Shown here in pieces: positions 1-7,373 of a stretch of DNA of 52,770 nt. Positions within the stretch are counted from its first letter, which is position 1, and each line of letters begins with the position of its first letter. The position numbers and the translations under genes are program-made. Origin of the DNA: Chloroflexota bacterium (GTDB lineage: Bacteria > Chloroflexota > Dehalococcoidia > UBA2979); contig VXTU01000037.1 in NCBI GenBank assembly GCA_009837285.1, positions 1 to 52,770 of the forward strand, read 5' to 3'. The notes below the pieces were generated by a model that did not search any database, had not been told where the DNA came from, and worked only from the letters and a program-made list of their open reading frames with translations.

Positions 1-1
1 G

Positions 2-274
2 GGTTAGGGTGAGGGGGGTCTGCTGGGTGAGACGCGCCGTCGAAGAGGCCGCCGGACCCTCACCCCCGCCCTCTCCCGCACTGCGGGAGGGGGGCCGGAC
101 GCCCCCGTTGAGAGCCTCGTCGAGGAGCGAGTCGAGCCGGCCGGCCTCGGAGTCAGCCTCAATCTGCTTGTCCCACCGCTCCCAGTCGAGTTCGCTCAGC
201 CACTTCCTGAGCTCGGCGTACTGGGTCTCGGGCAGATCGAGAATGGCCTTCTGGATCTCTGTGATGCTCACCAT
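2..274 (-). CDS. Antitoxin-like small protein (addiction-module type), 3' end open at window edge
   Basis: Reading from ATG at 274 the first ~57 residues resemble short RelB-like antitoxin/addiction-module proteins: a helical start (ITEIQKAILDLPETQYAELR) and the typical WDKQIEADSEAGRLDSLL stretch. Such proteins normally end soon after this point and precede a RelE/ParE toxin. Here the reading frame instead runs without a stop into a dispersed palindromic repeat (about 53-98), then to the window edge, so the natural C-terminus is lost or replaced. The gene lies 13 bp downstream of the 288-737 gene on the same strand. It is absent from the ORF track because it has no stop in the window. The family call is by pattern only; the toxin partner would lie outside the window. 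Confidence 0.55.
   Translation of the reverse strand, partial: MVSITEIQKAILDLPETQYAELRKWLSELDWERWDKQIEADSEAGRLDSLLDEALNGGVRPPSRSAGEGGGEGPAASSTARLTQQTPLTLT
53..98. repeat. Dispersed G/C palindromic repeat, copy R1
   Basis: The core CCCTCTCCCGCA/TGCGGGAG is a near-perfect hairpin flanked by a CCGGACCCTCACC tail. The same unit occurs at 14837-14879 (opposite orientation), 52677-52717 (same orientation) and as degenerate forms at 39624-39670 and 52731-52770. This copy lies inside the open reading frame of the antitoxin-like gene. The first ~18 bases of the window (GGGTTAGGGTGAGGGG) look like the tail of another copy. Confidence 0.8.
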
Positions 275-287
275 TGCGCGCGCCCCG

Positions 288-737
288 CTACTGGCCTGAC
301 TCCGACGGAACCGTTCCGTTGCCGTCCGAGGGCTCGCCGTCGGACGCTGCGCGCGTGGGCTCGTCGCCCGCCGGGGCGACCGCCTCGACGGTGACGCCGG
401 TCTCGTCCTCGGCCATCTCATCGTCCAGCGGGCCCGAGCCATTCACGGGCATATCCTCGGGGAGCTCGACGCGGCGGCCGTGCAGCTCGTCCTCGGTGAG
501 CGAGGCGATCGCCTCCTCCTCGGTCTGGCCGCTGCGCATGCGCCGCGCGATGGCGACGCCTGCGAGTGCGACGAGCGAGGTGGAGATCGCGGCGCCGCCG
601 GCGATGAACTTGTGGCGGCGCACCACGTCCGGGAAGCGCTCCAGGGCCTTGTGGGCGCCCCGGATCGCGTCGCCCGCGGTGTGCGTGACGCGTTCGCCAC
701 CGCTGGGGTGCTTGAGGTCGTCGGGTATGAGATTCAC
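288..737 (-). CDS. Small single-pass membrane protein with acidic C-terminal tail
   Basis: 149 aa from a GTG at 737 preceded by AGGGG at good spacing; the longer ORF in the track would overlap ribH and has no such site. Residues ~37-52 (KFIAGGAAISTSLVALAGVAI) form a hydrophobic segment followed by a basic ARRMRSG stop-transfer patch, so it is probably a membrane-anchored protein. A short conserved-looking EEAIASLTEDELHGRRVELPEDMP segment follows, then a low-complexity acidic/proline tail. It sits 40 bp downstream of ribH on the same strand and is probably co-transcribed with the riboflavin operon, but nothing in it indicates a role in flavin synthesis. I do not recognise the family. Confidence 0.6.
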   Translation of the reverse strand: MNLIPDDLKHPSGGERVTHTAGDAIRGAHKALERFPDVVRRHKFIAGGAAISTSLVALAGVAIARRMRSGQTEEEAIASLTEDELHGRRVELPEDMPVNGSGPLDDEMAEDETGVTVEAVAPAGDEPTRAASDGEPSDGNGTVPSESGQ

Positions 738-777
738 GGTGTTGCCCCTGCTGCGGCCCGGCTGGGAGGGCCTTCCC

Positions 778-1251
778 TTAGGCGCGCTCTCCGAGCGCGC
801 GGAACAGGTTCGCCATCTCGATGGCGGCTCGCATCGCTTCGTCACCTTTGTTGCCGGCAGAGCCGCCGGAACGGGCCCGCGCCTGCGCCATGGTGTCGCA
901 GGTGAGGACTCCAAAGGCTACCGGGAGGTTGAACTCCTGCGCCACCAGTGTAGCGCCACGAGCTGCCTCACTGCAGACGTAATCAAAGTGCGGCGTCTCG
1001 CCTCGCACCACCGCGCCGAGCAAAACGATGGCGTCGTAGCCCCCGTTGCCGGCGAGCCGGCGCGCCGCCTGTGGCAGCTCGAACGCCCCCGGCACGCGCA
1101 CCACGTCGAGGGCGTCGTCGGCCACGCCCAGGTCTTTCGCGGTGGCCCGCGCGCCGTTGAGCAGCGGCTCCGTCACGATCTCATTGAAGCGTGAAACCGC
1201 GACGGCGACGCGCAGGCCGGATCCGTCGAGGCCGCCCGTGGTCTCCGGCAC
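778..1251 (-). CDS. ribH: 6,7-dimethyl-8-ribityllumazine synthase
   Basis: 157 aa, typical lumazine synthase length. It condenses 5-amino-6-ribitylaminouracil with 3,4-dihydroxy-2-butanone 4-phosphate in the penultimate riboflavin step. The substrate-binding RFNE (21-24), PGAFELP (54-60), and GAVVRGETPHFDYV with the catalytic histidine at about 88 are all present, as is the C-terminal GNKG phosphate-binding loop (~133-136). The start is a GTG one base downstream of the ribBA stop codon, implying translational coupling. Last rib gene of the operon ribD-ribE-ribBA-ribH. The enzyme forms icosahedral or pentameric cytosolic assemblies in known bacteria. Confidence 0.95.
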   Translation of the reverse strand: MPETTGGLDGSGLRVAVAVSRFNEIVTEPLLNGARATAKDLGVADDALDVVRVPGAFELPQAARRLAGNGGYDAIVLLGAVVRGETPHFDYVCSEAARGATLVAQEFNLPVAFGVLTCDTMAQARARSGGSAGNKGDEAMRAAIEMANLFRALGERA

Positions 1252-1252
1252 G

Positions 1253-2524
1253 CTACTCCAGCTCCTCGGATTCGAGCAGGTGCCCCATCCGCTCGCGCTT
1301 GGTGCGCAGGTAGCCCTCGTTGTGCGGGTTGGGCGCCATCTCGATCGGTACGCGCTCGACGATCTCCAGTCCGAAGCCCTCCAGGCCGGAGCGCTTCACC
1401 GGGTTGTTCGTCATCAGGCGCATCTGCTTCACGCCGAGGTTGACCAGGATCTGCATCCCGATGCCGTACTCCCGGTTGTCGGCGGGCAGTCCCAGCGCCT
1501 CGTTCGCCTCGACGGTGTCCATGCCGCTGTCCTGCAGCTGGTAGGCGCGGATCTTGTTGTGGAGGCCGATCCCGCGGCCCTCCTGATCCATGTAGAGCAC
1601 GATCCCGCGGCCCTCGACGGCGACGCGGCGGATCGCCTCGTCGAGCTGCTCGCCGCAGTCGCAGCGCTGCGAGCCGAAGACGTCGCCGGTGACGCACTGG
1701 TCGTGGACGCGCACGAGCACCGGCTCGTCGGTCGACACGTCACCCATCACGATCGCGACATGCACCTTCTCGTCGATCAGCGTGCTGAAGTGGATGGCGT
1801 TGAAGACCCCGTGCGCGGTGGGCAGCTCGGTCTCGCTGGCGCGCTCGATGAGCGAGTCGACGCTCAGGCGGTACTTGATGAGGTCGTTGACAGTGACGAT
1901 CTTGAGGTTGTGCTCGGCGGCGAACTCGACGAGGTCGGGCATGCGCGCCATCGTGCCGTCGTCGCTCATGACCTCGCAGATCACGGACGCCGGTATCCGG
2001 CCCGCGAGCTTCGCGAGGTCGACCGACGCCTCGGTCTGGCCGGCGCGCACCAGCACGCCGCCCTCTCGCGCGCGCAGCGGGAACATGTGGCCCGGCTGGG
2101 TGAGGTCCTCGGGTCGCGAGTTGGGGTCGGCGAGGACCTGCACGGTGCGCGCGCGGTCGGCCGCCGAGATGCCGGTCGTCACGCCCGTGGCCGCCTCGAC
2201 GCTGACGGTGAACGCCGTGCCGAGCGGCGCGGTGTTCTGCGAGGTCATCTGCGGGATGCCGAGCGCGTCCAGGCGCTCGCCCGTCATCGCCATGCAGATC
2301 AGGCCGCGCGCGTGCATCGCCATGAAGTTGATCGCGTCGGCGTCGACGACGTCGGCCGGGTAGCAGACGTCGCCTTCGTTCTCGCGGTCCTCGTCGTCGA
2401 CGATGATGATCGCGCGCCCGCGGCGGAACTCCTCGATCGCCTCGGGCACCTCGACCACGTCGCGCTCGCCGAGGTTGGCGGCGTCGGTGATTTCGTTTGC
2501 CGTGGCGGCTAGCTGGTCGCTCAC
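1253..2524 (-). CDS. ribBA: Bifunctional DHBP synthase / GTP cyclohydrolase II
   Basis: 423 aa fusion. The N-terminal half is 3,4-dihydroxy-2-butanone-4-phosphate synthase (RibB), with the acidic metal/substrate loop DDEDRENEGD at 43-52. The C-terminal half is GTP cyclohydrolase II (RibA), with zinc-binding CVTGDVFGSQRCDCGEQL (Cys 288 and 290 plus an upstream Cys) and the DQEGRGIGL loop. It supplies both precursors entering the riboflavin pathway. Its start overlaps the ribE stop by 4 bases and its stop is one base from ribH. Length and both active-site motifs match the family, so both activities are expected. Confidence 0.96.
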   Translation of the reverse strand: MSDQLAATANEITDAANLGERDVVEVPEAIEEFRRGRAIIIVDDEDRENEGDVCYPADVVDADAINFMAMHARGLICMAMTGERLDALGIPQMTSQNTAPLGTAFTVSVEAATGVTTGISAADRARTVQVLADPNSRPEDLTQPGHMFPLRAREGGVLVRAGQTEASVDLAKLAGRIPASVICEVMSDDGTMARMPDLVEFAAEHNLKIVTVNDLIKYRLSVDSLIERASETELPTAHGVFNAIHFSTLIDEKVHVAIVMGDVSTDEPVLVRVHDQCVTGDVFGSQRCDCGEQLDEAIRRVAVEGRGIVLYMDQEGRGIGLHNKIRAYQLQDSGMDTVEANEALGLPADNREYGIGMQILVNLGVKQMRLMTNNPVKRSGLEGFGLEIVERVPIEMAPNPHNEGYLRTKRERMGHLLESEELE

Positions 2525-3126
2525 GCGGTGCTCCCGGTGTCCCCGGCCGAGCGGGCATCCAGGAGTTGCTCGATGTACCGGGCGACGATGTCGGTCTCGA
2601 GGTTGATGCTATCACCCGGCTTCCGGCTCGTCAGGTTCGTGTGCTCCTGTGTGTACTGCACGAGCGAGACGGAGAACGTGTCCTCGTCCTTCGCCATCAC
2701 GGTCAGCGACGCGCCGTCCAGGCACACCGGCCCCTTCATCAGCACGTACTGCATGTAGTCGGGGTCGGGCCGGTAGCGCACGATGACCGCGTCCTCTTCG
2801 GGCGTCAGGCTGACGACCTCGCAGGTCGTCTCCACGACGCCGCGCACGATGTGCCCGGAGAGCCGGTCCATCGGCCTCACGGAGCGTTCGAGGTTGACGC
2901 GGTCGCCGGCCTCGCAGTTGCCGAGGTTGGAGCGCCGGAACGTCTCCGGCATCACGTCGAACGTCATCGACTGGTCGTCCATCGACCGCACGGTGAGGTC
3001 GACGCCGTTGATGGCGATGGAGTCGCCGAGCTGCGTGTCCTCGTTGATCTCGGCGCACTCGATGACGAGCTCGCCGCCCACGCGCGAGCGCACGGTGCCG
3101 ACCTCTTCGATGATTCCCGTGAACAT
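2521..3126 (-). CDS. ribE: Riboflavin synthase alpha subunit
   Basis: 201 aa, starting with the diagnostic MFTGIIEEVGTV. Two internally homologous lumazine-binding beta-barrel halves are visible (MFTGIIEE... and HIVRGVVETT...). The enzyme dismutates two 6,7-dimethyl-8-ribityllumazine molecules into riboflavin and the ribitylaminouracil recycled to RibH. It lies 60 bp downstream of ribD and overlaps ribBA by 4 bases. Length is normal and nothing is unusual. Confidence 0.95.
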   Translation of the reverse strand: MFTGIIEEVGTVRSRVGGELVIECAEINEDTQLGDSIAINGVDLTVRSMDDQSMTFDVMPETFRRSNLGNCEAGDRVNLERSVRPMDRLSGHIVRGVVETTCEVVSLTPEEDAVIVRYRPDPDYMQYVLMKGPVCLDGASLTVMAKDEDTFSVSLVQYTQEHTNLTSRKPGDSINLETDIVARYIEQLLDARSAGDTGSTA

Positions 3127-3186
3127 GCACGCCCCTCCGCCGCCGTGCCGCTCAGGGTACTGCGCGTGGGCCCGGTTGTGCGCGGC

Positions 3187-4293
3187 TCAGTCTCCCGGCC
3201 ACACCGGGTACCCGGTAATCAGGGTGTCCTCGCCCAGCCGCTCCACCGTCACGTCGCGCAGGCGCGGCGCCTGCGCCATGCGGTCCACCCCGCGGCCCGC
3301 GACGGCCGACGGTGCATCGAACGCGCCGATGACGAGCGGGGCGATCACGGCGTGCACCTTGTCGACAAGACGCCGGTCGAACAGCGAGCCGAGCAGCACC
3401 CCGCCACCCTCGAACAGCACCGTCAGCGCGCCGCGCGCTTCAAGCGCCTCAAGCAGGGCGGAGAGGTCGACGCGGCCGTCGTCGGCGGGCAGCTCAGCCA
3501 CCTCCGCCCCGCGCCCCACCATGCGCTCGCGCCAGGCCGCGTCGGACGCCTCGGTGGTGGCGATCAACGTGGGGGAGGGGCCCTCGAGGATGCGAGCGGT
3601 GTCCGGAACACGCCCGCGCGAGTCGACCACGACGCGCAGCGGTTGCGGCGCCCCCTCGGTCGTCCCGCCCGGTCGGGCCGTGAGCTGCGGGTCGTCCACG
3701 ACGACGGTGTTGGACCCCACCACGATGGCGTCGAGGTGCGGGCGATGGCGGTGCGCCCACTCCAGCGTCTCTGGCCCCGACACCCAGCGTGAGTCGCCCG
3801 AGGCGGCCGCGATGCGCCCATCGAGCGAGGCGGCGTACTTCACGACCACGAACGGCCGCCCGGTGCGGCGGTGGTGCAGGTAGCCCTCCATCACCGCCGA
3901 GGCCTCCTCGGCTCCGTCGCCCGTCTCCACGTCGATGCCTGCCTCTTCCAGCGCCTGTCGCCCGGCGCCCGAAACGTTGAGGTCGGGGTCGGCGATCGCG
4001 TAGCGGACGGCCGCGACGCCGGCCTCGATGAGCGCGTCCGTGCAGGGGGGTGTGCGGCCGTGATGGGAGCACGGTTCGAGCGTGACGTAGACGGTGGCGC
4101 CCCGCGCCTGTTCGCCCGCGGCTGCGAGCGCCTCGACCTCGGCGTGGTTCCCGCCGGGCGGCTGCGTGTGGCCTGCTCCCACGATCTGCCCATCCCGCAC
4201 CACGACTGCGCCGACGGCGGGGTTCGGCGATGTCCAGCCCAGCGCGGTCCGAGCCTCGGCGAGCGCGGCCGTCATGAAGTCGGATGCCGGCAC
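3187..4293 (-). CDS. ribD: Bifunctional riboflavin deaminase/reductase
   Basis: 368 aa. The N-terminal cytidine-deaminase-like domain has zinc ligands in GGNHAEVEAL (His50, catalytic Glu52) and PCSHHGRTPPC (Cys75, Cys84). The C-terminal reductase domain begins with FVVVKYAASLDGRIA at ~150. It converts the GTP cyclohydrolase II product to 5-amino-6-ribitylamino-uracil phosphate. I chose the GTG at 4293, with a GAGGGGG ribosome-binding site 8 nt upstream; an internal ATG six codons in is an alternative. First gene of the rib operon. Its leader contains copy A of the 32-bp direct repeat, which supplies this ribosome-binding site, and no FMN riboswitch was found. Confidence 0.94.
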   Translation of the reverse strand: MPASDFMTAALAEARTALGWTSPNPAVGAVVVRDGQIVGAGHTQPPGGNHAEVEALAAAGEQARGATVYVTLEPCSHHGRTPPCTDALIEAGVAAVRYAIADPDLNVSGAGRQALEEAGIDVETGDGAEEASAVMEGYLHHRRTGRPFVVVKYAASLDGRIAAASGDSRWVSGPETLEWAHRHRPHLDAIVVGSNTVVVDDPQLTARPGGTTEGAPQPLRVVVDSRGRVPDTARILEGPSPTLIATTEASDAAWRERMVGRGAEVAELPADDGRVDLSALLEALEARGALTVLFEGGGVLLGSLFDRRLVDKVHAVIAPLVIGAFDAPSAVAGRGVDRMAQAPRLRDVTVERLGEDTLITGYPVWPGD

Positions 4294-4296
4294 GTC

Positions 4297-4328
4297 GGTC
4301 CCCCTCGGAGGCGAGGATACCGCGCGAC
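4297..4328. repeat. 32-bp direct repeat, copy A (left flank of DUF2971 islet)
   Basis: 30 of 32 bases match copy B at 5464-5495 in the same orientation (common core GCGAGGATACCGCGCGAC). The repeat carries an internal palindrome, CCTCG/CGAGG. On the minus strand this copy provides the ribD ribosome-binding site and a TATCCT that could act as a -10 element. Confidence 0.85.
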
Positions 4329-4575
4329 CTCGTGACCTTCACCGTGCTCAACGAGACTGCGAGCCCAGTTGCAAACGGCGCCGCATGCAGCAGTGGAGGC
4401 AGCGTTGTCGTAGATTGTCTGGACGAGGGGAGTGGCCTAAGCCCCTTCGACTGCTGCTGCCGGACCGAAGCACACTCATGGGGTACTGCGCGGAGCATCT
4501 GGCGCAACGAACGACGATGGCTCTGGTGTCTTACTCAAACCTGAATAGGGCATCGCACTCAAGGGGACGCAACAA

Positions 4576-5409
4576 TTGACGCACGAATATGGAAGGCCGC
4601 TAGTCGGCATAGCTTTGGGCGATCAACGGTTATTTGGTGGTGTCGACGCCCGTTGGGAAGATCGTTGGGAGCCGTCCTTACCGGACGGAGCCGCCGCTCT
4701 ATGGCGCTACATGAGCGTTGCTAAGTTCTGCTCCTTGCTGGAACGCGAATCACTGTTCTTCTCTCTGGTCGGAGACATGGAGGACAGGTACGAAGGGTTC
4801 ATCTTCCCCCCAGCGCCGCGCGAGCTAGGAGATCGTCTGGAACACGCTGAGCGCGTCGGCCACGGCGTGCTACGCAAGATCACACGGAGCGCGTTAGTAA
4901 GTTGCTGGACGGAGTCGAGCCACGAGTCAAGCCTGATGTGGAAATCCTACGCTGGCTCAGAAGGAATAGCGATTCGAACCACCTTCAAGGATTTGCAGGA
5001 CTCGATTCTCTCAGTTGGTGAGCTGCCAGTCACATTCGGGCAAGTGGAGTATGTTGAATACCGCTCAGGAGAGGTGCCGAGGTTCGGCTGGGCGCCGCTC
5101 TTCCATAAGCGGACGGAGTACCTTGGGGAAAGCGAGGTACGCGCAGTTTTGCCCGGGCCGCCCGCCGATGGATGGCTGGGGAAGCACTCTGGCGAAGTAT
5201 CAGATGTTGCGCTTGATCCGGATGTCGCGGAGCAGAGAGGCCGATACATTCCTGTAGACCTTGAACTCCTGATCAAGGAAATCGTGCTTCCGCCGCATGC
5301 TGCACCGTGGTTCGCCGAAGTTGTGAAGTCGGTCATGCCCAGTTCGCTTCTGAGCAGGCCCGTCACGCGATCATCCATTGAATCGCCGCCCCATCAGTCG
5401 AAGAGCTGA
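4576..5409 (+). CDS. DUF2971 family protein
   Basis: 277 aa from a TTG at 4576 with AAGGGG about 9 nt upstream. The N-terminal WRYMSVAKFCSLLERESLFF, the middle SCWTESSHESSLMWKSYA, EGIAIRTTF and the late ESEVRAVLPG match the DUF2971 pattern (lyRYm...W.....ES.amW..Y...). The biochemical role of the family is not established; it is patchily distributed and often found in variable regions. Codon use is distinctly more A/T-rich at third positions than in flanking genes, consistent with recent acquisition. It is divergent from ribD and bounded by direct repeats. The C-terminal ~40 residues are not conserved-looking. Confidence 0.75.
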   Translation: MTHEYGRPLVGIALGDQRLFGGVDARWEDRWEPSLPDGAAALWRYMSVAKFCSLLERESLFFSLVGDMEDRYEGFIFPPAPRELGDRLEHAERVGHGVLRKITRSALVSCWTESSHESSLMWKSYAGSEGIAIRTTFKDLQDSILSVGELPVTFGQVEYVEYRSGEVPRFGWAPLFHKRTEYLGESEVRAVLPGPPADGWLGKHSGEVSDVALDPDVAEQRGRYIPVDLELLIKEIVLPPHAAPWFAEVVKSVMPSSLLSRPVTRSSIESPPHQSKS

Positions 5410-5463
5410 GACAACCCTTAACGAGAATCGCGAAGACCAGCGCCGCCCGGGTCCGCGGGGCCT

Positions 5464-5495
5464 GGTCCCCCTCGCAAGCGAGGATACCGCGCGAC
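5464..5495. repeat. 32-bp direct repeat, copy B (right flank of DUF2971 islet)
   Basis: Same orientation as copy A (4297-4328) with two mismatches. Its central CCTCGCAAGCGAGG is a perfect 6-bp-stem palindrome. It lies ~55 bp past the DUF2971 stop, between that gene and the convergent DUF1801 gene. Confidence 0.85.
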
Positions 5496-5591
5496 GGCTC
5501 GGTGCCGGTTCGGGGGCTGGGCAGCGAGGGGAGCCTGAGGCGCGACGTTCCTCGGCCCCGAGTAGGCGGGGGGATCCCGTGGCGCCGGGCG

Positions 5592-6047
5592 CTACAGCGT
5601 GTCGAAGCCGTCCCAGCCGGGCAGGTCGGCGGCCTGCCGGACCCACTCGGCCATCTGCTCCTCGTCGAGTTCGCCCTCGTGGATGTCGACCCAGCGCGAG
5701 TCGGGGTCCTTGCCGGAGCCGGGGGGTGGCGGGTCCAGCGACGCGCCGTTGAGGAAGGTCACTTTCACGTAGCGGGTGAAGACGTGGTAGCTCGCGAACC
5801 AGCCCGCGCCCTCGATGCCGTACCACGGCGAGTTCCACCGCACGGCCTTACGGACCTCGGGAACCGTGCGAACGATGAGATCGTCGAGGCGACGCCCCAC
5901 GTCGCTCTTCCATTCCGGCATCGCCGCGATGTACGCCTGCACCGGCGCGTCGCCGTCGCCCTTGGGGATCTGCGGGTTGCCGCCCGAGAGCAGCCGGACT
6001 TCGCCGCTGCCAGCATTCCCCGACTTCCGGGTTGTCTTGCCTGCCAT
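5592..6047 (-). CDS. DUF1801 domain protein (YdhG-like)
   Basis: 151 aa from ATG at 6047, preceded by AGGGTGA; the longer track ORF starts upstream without a ribosome-binding site. The region VQAYIAAMPEWKSDVGRRL, then VRKAVRWNSPWYGIEGAGW and KVTFLNGASLDPPP, is typical of DUF1801 (YdhG/frataxin-like fold). Members are small cytosolic proteins of unclear function. This one has a short basic N-terminal extension (MAGKTTRKSG). It stands alone on the minus strand between the DUF2971 islet and the methyltransferase. Confidence 0.8.
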   Translation of the reverse strand: MAGKTTRKSGNAGSGEVRLLSGGNPQIPKGDGDAPVQAYIAAMPEWKSDVGRRLDDLIVRTVPEVRKAVRWNSPWYGIEGAGWFASYHVFTRYVKVTFLNGASLDPPPPGSGKDPDSRWVDIHEGELDEEQMAEWVRQAADLPGWDGFDTL

Positions 6048-6293
6048 TGCGATCACCCTGCTCGCGGTTCGATGGATAAAGCCTGCGAGATCCGTCTGGT
6101 GGGGCCTGCTCGTACAGTATGGCGGACTGCCTCCCGTGCTGTGCACGGCTCGGCGGCGCGTTCGGCGTCCTGGCCGGGGATCGGGGCGTCCCGGGTGCCG
6201 CCGGCGCCTCCGTACTTGCCGTGCAGGTGGCTGGCGATGACGGGCAAGCTGTGCGGGCGGTTCCTCGCCCGCCGCTGGAGTGAGCCCGTCAGG

Positions 6294-7118
6294 TCAGGAG
6301 GCCGGCTTTCGGGCTATGACTTCTCCGTAGGCGAAGGCGAACAGGGCTCCCGGCTGTTCCTTCCATTCGTCATAGGCAACCTTGAACTCGTCGACCATCT
6401 GTTCCGTCGTCGCCCCATACTTGATAGCCGCGGTCGAGGTCTCGTCCGACAGGAGCCACTGGCTGATCAGGCGATAGATGCTGGCGATTTCCTCCTCGGA
6501 GCTGTAGATGCTGAGGGAGCCGCTCATTCGGATGTCGGTAAAACCGGCCTGCAGGATGTGGCCCTTGAGCTCCTTGCCCATCTGGGGATGCCCGTCGTCC
6601 GACTCGACCAGGTCTTCGAACATCTCCCACGACCTTCGCATGATGCCGGAGTCCGGATGCGTGAAGGCCGACTCGCAGATCATTTCGCGGCAGGCGATGA
6701 TGCCGCCGGGCTTCAGGACGCGTCTGACCTCGGACAGGACGGCCGCCGTGTCCGGTACGTGCATCAGCACGCTGCGGCAGTGGGCGACGTCGAACAGGCT
6801 GTCCTCAAACGGAAGATCGATCACGTCTCCAACGTGGAATACGGCGTTCTCCTGACCCTGCGACGCGGCCACGGACACAGCCCGTTCAATCTGGGCCTCG
6901 TCCATGTCGATGCCATGCATCTCGCCGGGCGCTACGGCTCTGGCCAGGCCCACCGAGATGGTGCCCGGTCCACAGCCGAAGTCCAGCAGGCGCTGGCCGG
7001 GTCGGAGGTGGGGAAGCAGAAACGCAGCACTGGTCTCGGCCGTAGCGCGCAGCTGGGTCTTCAGGATCTCCTCGCTGTAGCCCATCGTGTAGTCGGGCGT
7101 CGATGTCTCTTGAATCAT
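6294..7118 (-). CDS. Class I SAM-dependent methyltransferase
   Basis: 274 aa. Motif I LLDFGCGPGTISVGLA (~44-59), the acidic MHGIDMDE, the HVGDVIDLPFED loop and the post-motif RVLKPGGIIACRE define a UbiE/Methyltransf_11-type Rossmann methyltransferase. The substrate cannot be told from sequence; the C-terminal ~100 residues (YSSEEEIASIYRLISQWL) are helical and may form the substrate lid. Third-position base use is less G/C-rich than in the neighbouring housekeeping genes, as with DUF2971, suggesting acquisition. The flanking 6048-6293 and 7119-7373 intervals show no convincing gene. Confidence 0.85.
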   Translation of the reverse strand: MIQETSTPDYTMGYSEEILKTQLRATAETSAAFLLPHLRPGQRLLDFGCGPGTISVGLARAVAPGEMHGIDMDEAQIERAVSVAASQGQENAVFHVGDVIDLPFEDSLFDVAHCRSVLMHVPDTAAVLSEVRRVLKPGGIIACREMICESAFTHPDSGIMRRSWEMFEDLVESDDGHPQMGKELKGHILQAGFTDIRMSGSLSIYSSEEEIASIYRLISQWLLSDETSTAAIKYGATTEQMVDEFKVAYDEWKEQPGALFAFAYGEVIARKPAS

Positions 7119-7373
7119 GGTTGCCCTTGCCTGGTGGACCGGCAGGCTTCGTGCCCACGGCTAGCAAATGCCAGGTCTGCGCATGCCTCCACAACACTTC
7201 CGGTCCAGGGACGTACCTCAATCTCGAAATGCATCGGGAACTGTACAACAATCCTGGTGCCAAGTCTGCGCGACTCCAAAGCACCTGGGACGACGCAGCC
7301 GGGGCCTTCTTGATCCTGCTGCCCCGCGCCCCGAGGCTCGCCGTTCCCGCGCACCCCGTGCGAGGATCGCCGC

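Larger units (their letters stand above)
4297..5495. mobile_element. Candidate gene islet bounded by 32-bp direct repeats
   Basis: A ~1.2 kb segment carrying one plus-strand gene (DUF2971) of visibly lower GC than its neighbours, bounded by near-identical direct repeats. No transposase, integrase or terminal inverted repeat is visible. The arrangement fits integration at a duplicated site or passage of a cassette, but the repeats could also be an independent dispersed element. About 245 bp between copy A and the gene has no convincing coding content. Confidence 0.4.

Noticed and set aside
1-20. TTAGGG-like sequence at the window start (telomere-like)
   Set aside because: Only one TTAGGG; the rest fits the GTGAGGGTGAGGG tail of the dispersed bacterial repeat seen at the other end.
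1046-2512. Long plus-strand ORFs opposite the rib genes, and similar long antisense ORFs elsewhere
   Set aside because: His/Arg/Val-rich shadow frames of real genes, a usual artefact of high GC; no conserved domain content.
4294-4575. FMN riboswitch upstream of ribD
   Set aside because: None of the conserved RFN boxes could be found by eye on the minus strand.
4297-5495. Integron gene cassette or IS element
   Set aside because: No attC core (GTTRRRY), no integrase or transposase and no terminal inverted repeats; kept only as a repeat-flanked islet.
6053-6247. 64-aa minus-strand ORF upstream of the DUF1801 gene
   Set aside because: No recognisable features and overlaps the preferred promoter/ribosome-binding region of the DUF1801 gene.
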